A DNA stretch of 11,461 bases from positions 1 to 11,461 of the forward strand of contig JAUXIR010000020.1 in NCBI GenBank assembly GCA_030620915.1, in the 5' to 3' direction. Both the position numbers and the translations under genes were made by a program. Below are positions 7,666 through 11,461 of the stretch, piece by piece. This stretch comes from Geopsychrobacter sp. GTDB taxonomy: Bacteria; Desulfobacterota; Desulfuromonadia; Desulfuromonadales; Geopsychrobacteraceae. Position 1 is the first letter of the stretch. Each line of letters starts with the position of its first letter. The notes beneath the pieces are model-generated. The model had not been told where the DNA came from. It saw only the letters and a list, made by a program, of their open reading frames with translations, and did no database searches.

Positions 7666-8034
7666 ATGTACACCGACAAGGTCATGGATCATTTTATTAA
7701 TCCGCGCAACACAGGGGATCTGCCTGAGCCAGATGCCGTCGGCGAGATCGGTAACCCGGCCTGTGGTGATATGCTGCGGCTTTTTCTCAGGATTGAACAG
7801 GATATCGTCACTCAAGCCAGGTTCAAGACCTTCGGCTGCGCAGCGGCAATCGCAACCTCCTCGATCCTGACCGAGATGGTTATCGGTAAAACCCTCGAAG
7901 AGGCCTTAGAGATCAGCAAGGAGGATGTTGCCGCGGCCCTGGACGGGTTGCCGCCCGAGAAAATGGACTGCTCCAATCTGGCGGCTGACGCCCTGCACCA
8001 GGCGATCAATAATGATCGTTCAAACAGCGACTGA
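7666..8034 (+). CDS. Stand-alone IscU/NifU-N-type Fe-S cluster scaffold
   Basis: A 122-residue single-domain scaffold of the IscU family, on which [2Fe-2S] or [4Fe-4S] clusters are built before transfer. The family cysteines are all present: C33 in NPACGD with D35, C58 in FKTFGCAAAIATSS and C102 in KMDCSNLA. The segment LPPEK (95-99) corresponds to the LPPVK chaperone-recognition motif of E. coli IscU. The histidine that usually precedes the third cysteine (KxHCS) is Asp101 here. I start at ATG 7666 because IscU proteins begin MYxDKVMDHFxNPRN and AAGG lies 8 bases upstream. ATG 7615 is in frame but would add an unrelated 17-residue leader. It lacks the ferredoxin and Nfu domains of the nifU product downstream, so the window has two different scaffolds. 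It may serve the FDH clusters, which is inference. Confidence 0.88.
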   Translation: MYTDKVMDHFINPRNTGDLPEPDAVGEIGNPACGDMLRLFLRIEQDIVTQARFKTFGCAAAIATSSILTEMVIGKTLEEALEISKEDVAAALDGLPPEKMDCSNLAADALHQAINNDRSNSD

Positions 8035-8037
8035 AAC

Positions 8038-8062
8038 CCGCGTGGCAATTCCCTTGCCGCGG
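8038..8062 (+). other. Hairpin just after the IscU-like gene
   Basis: CCGC and GGCAA (8038-8041, 8044-8048) pair with TTGCC and GCGG (8054-8062), with a two-base bulge and the loop TTCCC. It begins 4 bases after the stop codon. No T-run follows directly, so it is at best a weak or Rho-assisted terminator. Confidence 0.4.
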
Positions 8063-8085
8063 TACCGATTTCCTGCCTAAAAAAA

Positions 8086-8110
8086 ATATCAGACTATTTT
8101 TGTCGGATTT
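8086..8110 (+). promoter_or_regulatory. Putative IscR/Rrf2-family operator upstream of nifS
   Basis: An imperfect 25-bp dyad built on GACTATTTTTGTC, with flanking ATA-type ends. By my hand alignment it agrees with about 20 of 25 positions of the E. coli IscR type 1 consensus, including GACT and GTC half-sites at the right spacing. It ends one base before the candidate -35 of the nifS promoter. Fe-S assembly operons are commonly controlled by such regulators through cluster-bound IscR. No regulator gene is in the window, so the assignment rests on the site alone. Confidence 0.45.
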
Positions 8111-8111
8111 A

Positions 8112-8140
8112 TTGACCTAGCGCTTTTTACAGTTTAATCT
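8112..8140 (+). promoter_or_regulatory. Candidate sigma-70 promoter for nifS-nifU
   Basis: TTGACC (8112-8117, five of six to consensus) and TAATCT (8135-8140, weak match) are separated by 17 bases. It sits immediately downstream of the IscR-like dyad and would give a leader of about 120 bases before nifS. The -10 is poor, which fits a promoter dependent on an activator or tightly regulated. Confidence 0.45.
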
Positions 8141-8202
8141 AGGGGTTGTCTGAAGTGATTCCAACGGGCTTCAGTCAAGAAAAAGAGTGGTTCCCACTTT
8201 AG

Positions 8203-9429
<1,227 letters not shown>

Positions 9430-9440
9430 AACAATAAGTA

Positions 9441-9536
9441 GCCACCAAGGCACAAAGGGCACCAAGAAAACCTTTTTAGAAAATCAGAAGTCAAAAAAGA
9501 ATTTCAAGCATTTGACCTTCTTGGTGACTTGGTGGC
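9441..9536 (+). repeat. Imperfect inverted repeat with 9-nt internal periodicity between nifS and nifU
   Basis: The left arm (9441-9468) reads as three similar 9-nt units around CACCAAGG, CACAAAGGG and CACCAAGAA. The right arm (9516-9536) is the reverse complement of the outer two units, GCCACCAAG and TCACCAAGAA, lacking the middle unit. The AT-rich centre is about 47 bases. The ends GCCACCAAG and CTTGGTGGC are perfectly complementary. I see no coding potential and no obvious target-site duplication. It resembles the CACCAAGG-type dispersed intergenic repeats that I recall from other bacterial genomes; the copy number here is unknown. Confidence 0.75.
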
Positions 9537-9581
9537 AAAAATGATTTTTCCAGCGATAAAAAGATAAACAGGAGAAGGACC

Positions 9582-10550
9582 ATGGCAAAAAGTGACCTGA
9601 TCGGCGGCGAACTCTGGGAGCAATATTCAGACAAGGTTGCCGAGCGTATGAATAACCCGCGCAACTTCGGCGAGCTGACCGAAGCCGAGGCTCAGGAACT
9701 GGGCGGCAAACTGGTGATCGCCAACGAAGGCGCCGAATCCTGCGGCGACACGGTGCGGCTGTTCTGGATCGTCGACATCAAGACCCACATCATCAAAAAA
9801 GCCAGCTTCAAGTCGTTCGGCTGCGGCACCGCCATCGCCGCCACCGACATGATGGCCGAGATGTGTATCGGCAAAACCGTCGACGAAGCGGCCAAAATCA
9901 ACAACCTCGACGTCGAACACGCCCTGCGCGACGAAGAGGATGTCGCTGCCGTACCGCCACAAAAGATGCACTGCAGCGTCATGGCCTACGAGGTGATCAA
10001 GCGCGCAACCTCGATCTATCGTAACGTCGATATCTCAACCCTCGAAGAAGCCGATATCGTCTGCGAATGCGCGCGCGTATCACTGCAGACGGTCGAAGAC
10101 GCCATCCGCATCAACGATCTCACCAGCGTCGAAGAGATCGCCGATTACACCAAGGCCGGTGCCTTCTGCAAATCCTGCATCCAACCGGGCGGTCACGAAA
10201 AACGTGATCACTACCTGGTCGATATCCTCGCCCGCGTCCGGGCCGAGATTGATCACGAGCGCTATCCGGACAAGGCGATGTCCGCTGACTTTGAAAAGCT
10301 CTCGGTGGTCAAACAGATCAAAGCGATCGAAGCGGTACTCGACGAGTATATTCGCCCGGCCCTGGCTCGTGATGGTGGCGGCATCGAACTCGAAGATGTT
10401 CAGTCGGGCGAGAATGGGATTATCAACGTCCATATCCAATACCAAGGCTCGTGCAAGGGCTGCGCCGGCAGCGTCGCCGGCACCCTGACCTTTGTCGAGG
10501 AGACCCTGCAGAAGAATTTGAGCGATAAAATCCGTGGGATCGTGGTTTGA
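9582..10550 (+). CDS. nifU: NifU-type modular Fe-S cluster scaffold
   Basis: A 322-residue scaffold with the full three-domain NifU plan. Residues 1 to about 148 are IscU-like with C54 (SCGD, with D56), C81 (FGCGTAIAA) and C131 (KMHCSVMAYE). Residues about 158-205 are the permanent [2Fe-2S] BFD-type ferredoxin domain with C161, C163, C196 and C199 (CECARVS to FCKSC). Residues about 240-322 are the Nfu domain with C291/C294 in SCKGCAGS. It accepts sulfur from NifS and hands clusters to apo-proteins in the cytoplasm. The start MAKSDLIGGELWEQYS and the order of motifs resemble Helicobacter NifU. ATG 9582 has AGGAG 7 bases upstream. Its IscU domain keeps the KMHCS histidine that the stand-alone scaffold lacks. 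A strong terminator follows. Confidence 0.95.
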   Translation: MAKSDLIGGELWEQYSDKVAERMNNPRNFGELTEAEAQELGGKLVIANEGAESCGDTVRLFWIVDIKTHIIKKASFKSFGCGTAIAATDMMAEMCIGKTVDEAAKINNLDVEHALRDEEDVAAVPPQKMHCSVMAYEVIKRATSIYRNVDISTLEEADIVCECARVSLQTVEDAIRINDLTSVEEIADYTKAGAFCKSCIQPGGHEKRDHYLVDILARVRAEIDHERYPDKAMSADFEKLSVVKQIKAIEAVLDEYIRPALARDGGGIELEDVQSGENGIINVHIQYQGSCKGCAGSVAGTLTFVEETLQKNLSDKIRGIVV

Positions 10551-10590
10551 TAATTCACCGGCAGCCGTTGGCAGAATAAATCGTCAATTC

Positions 10591-10629
10591 AAAGGCCCAT
10601 CCGGAAACGGATCGGGCCTTTGTTTTTTT
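10591..10629 (+). terminator. Intrinsic terminator after nifU
   Basis: AAAGGCCC and ATCCG (10591-10603) pair with CGGAT and GGGCCTTT (10608-10621), 13 base pairs with one bulged C (10613) and a stable GAAA tetraloop. Seven T follow (10623-10629). It lies about 40 bases past the nifU stop and ends the nifS-nifU unit, separating it from the QOR gene. Confidence 0.93.
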
Positions 10630-10684
10630 GATAAGATTCAAGTGCGCAGCCTTGCGCAAGCCACTAACGATGAGAGGTGACACC

Positions 10685-11461
10685 ATGCCCAAAGCAATCA
10701 GAATGCATGAAACAGGCGGTCCGGAGGTCATGCGCTGGGAAGATGTCTTAGTTGGAACTCCCGGCCCGGGGGAAGTCCACCTGCGTCAGCTGGCAGTCGG
10801 CCTGAACTTCATCGATGTCTACCACCGGACCGGCCTCTACCCACTCCCCCTGCCGGCGATTCCAGGCATGGAGGCTGCGGCAGAGGTCCTGTCGGTGGGT
10901 GCCGAGGTCAGCGAGCTGCAGCCTGGTGATCGGGTCGCCTATGCGGGAACGCCGGGCGGTTACGCGACCGAAAGGCTGATCCCGGCTCATCGACTGGTCA
11001 AACTGCCTCCGCAAATCAGTGATCAGCAGGCTGCGGCCATGATGCTTCAGGGCATGACCGCAGAGTATCTGCTACGCCGCACCTACCGGGTACAGCCTGG
11101 AGACAGCATCCTGTTTCATGCCGCCGCAGGTGGGGTCGGCCTGATCGCCTGTCAGTGGGCCAAATCTCTTGGCGCAACGGTTATCGGCACCGTCGGCAGC
11201 GAGGAAAAAGCCGCGCTGGCAAAGGCACATGGCTGCGATCACTGCATCCTTTATCATGAGGAGGATTTCGTTGCGCGGGTCAAGGAGTTAACCGCCGGCG
11301 AAGGGGTAGCGGTCGTCTACGATTCCGTCGGTCAGGAGACCTTCTTGAAATCTTTGGATTGCCTGCGACCGCTGGGGATGCTGGTCTCCTTCGGCCAGTC
11401 CTCCGGAACAGTCGACTCTTTCGACCCCGGACTGCTGGCCGCCAAGGGTTCCCTCTTCCTG
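10685..11461 (+). CDS. qor: NADPH:quinone oxidoreductase (QOR), truncated by the window end
   Basis: The frame is open for 259 codons to the last base, so the C-terminus (perhaps 65 residues, by comparison with the E. coli protein) is missing. It belongs to the zinc-free medium-chain dehydrogenase/reductase family and should reduce quinones with NADPH in the cytoplasm. The N-terminal catalytic domain has NFIDVYHRTGLYP at 41-53. The Rossmann fold carries the glycine motif HAAAGGVGLIACQWAKSLGA at 145-164, and VVYDSVGQETF lies at 210-220, all very close to E. coli QorA. The cysteines of the zinc-binding relatives are absent. ATG 10685 is preceded by AGAGG 7 bases upstream. The strong terminator before it and the unrelated function suggest a separate unit; I found no clear promoter in 10630-10670. 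Confidence 0.93.
   Translation, partial: MPKAIRMHETGGPEVMRWEDVLVGTPGPGEVHLRQLAVGLNFIDVYHRTGLYPLPLPAIPGMEAAAEVLSVGAEVSELQPGDRVAYAGTPGGYATERLIPAHRLVKLPPQISDQQAAAMMLQGMTAEYLLRRTYRVQPGDSILFHAAAGGVGLIACQWAKSLGATVIGTVGSEEKAALAKAHGCDHCILYHEEDFVARVKELTAGEGVAVVYDSVGQETFLKSLDCLRPLGMLVSFGQSSGTVDSFDPGLLAAKGSLFL

Noticed and set aside
7389..7700. A 103-residue open frame across the spacer before the IscU-like gene
   Set aside because: It overlaps the end of fdhD-mobA and the start of the IscU-like gene, has no Shine-Dalgarno and shows no recognisable motif.
9441..9536. A CRISPR array or a MITE with target-site duplication
   Set aside because: The repeats are 9-nt units without spacers, and no duplicated flanking bases are visible.

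Overview
The window reads as chromosomal DNA from a GC-rich, anaerobic, formate-respiring Gram-negative bacterium. The closest fit is a Desulfuromonas/Geobacter-type organism (Desulfuromonadota), judged from the combination of a selenocysteine formate dehydrogenase N, an FdhD-MobA fusion and a NIF-type iron-sulfur assembly pair. This placement is inferred from gene content and protein style, not from a database search. All confident genes lie on the + strand.

Layout: (1) 1-307 holds the end of an unidentified gene, a small two-cluster ferredoxin and a strong hairpin. (2) 308-585 is a non-coding, AT-rich upstream region with a possible extended -10 promoter. (3) 586-5025 is a complete fdnGHI operon for a membrane-bound, periplasm-facing formate dehydrogenase. 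Its catalytic subunit is read through an in-frame TGA (1141-1143) as selenocysteine, with a SECIS hairpin just downstream, so the two apparent open frames are one 1015-residue protein. (4) 5120-7428 holds maturation genes: fdhE and a fused fdhD-mobA. (5) 7666-8034 is a stand-alone IscU-like scaffold. (6) 8035-8268 is a regulatory region with an IscR/Rrf2-like dyad, a candidate promoter and a terminator-like hairpin with a T-tract in front of nifS. (7) 8269-10550 holds nifS and a three-domain nifU, separated by an unusual inverted repeat with a 9-nt period, and closed by a textbook intrinsic terminator. (8) From 10685 to the window end is a truncated quinone oxidoreductase (QOR) gene, probably unrelated.

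How they work together: FdnG (Mo/W-bisMGD, Sec, one [4Fe-4S]) oxidises formate. FdnH (four [4Fe-4S]) passes electrons to the di-heme cytochrome b FdnI and on to quinone. FdhE and FdhD are needed to activate FdnG. MobA makes the guanine dinucleotide form of the cofactor, and FdhD sulfurates it with sulfur from a cysteine desulfurase. NifS is a cysteine desulfurase, and NifU and the IscU-like protein are cluster scaffolds. The segment may therefore gather most of the chemistry needed to mature one enzyme, but co-regulation across the 8035-8268 gap is not shown. The most noteworthy items are the FdhD-MobA fusion, the FDH maturation/Fe-S assembly neighbourhood, the altered IscU-like scaffold, the putative attenuated nifS leader and the nifS-nifU repeat. 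I saw no clearly new defence or mobile system.
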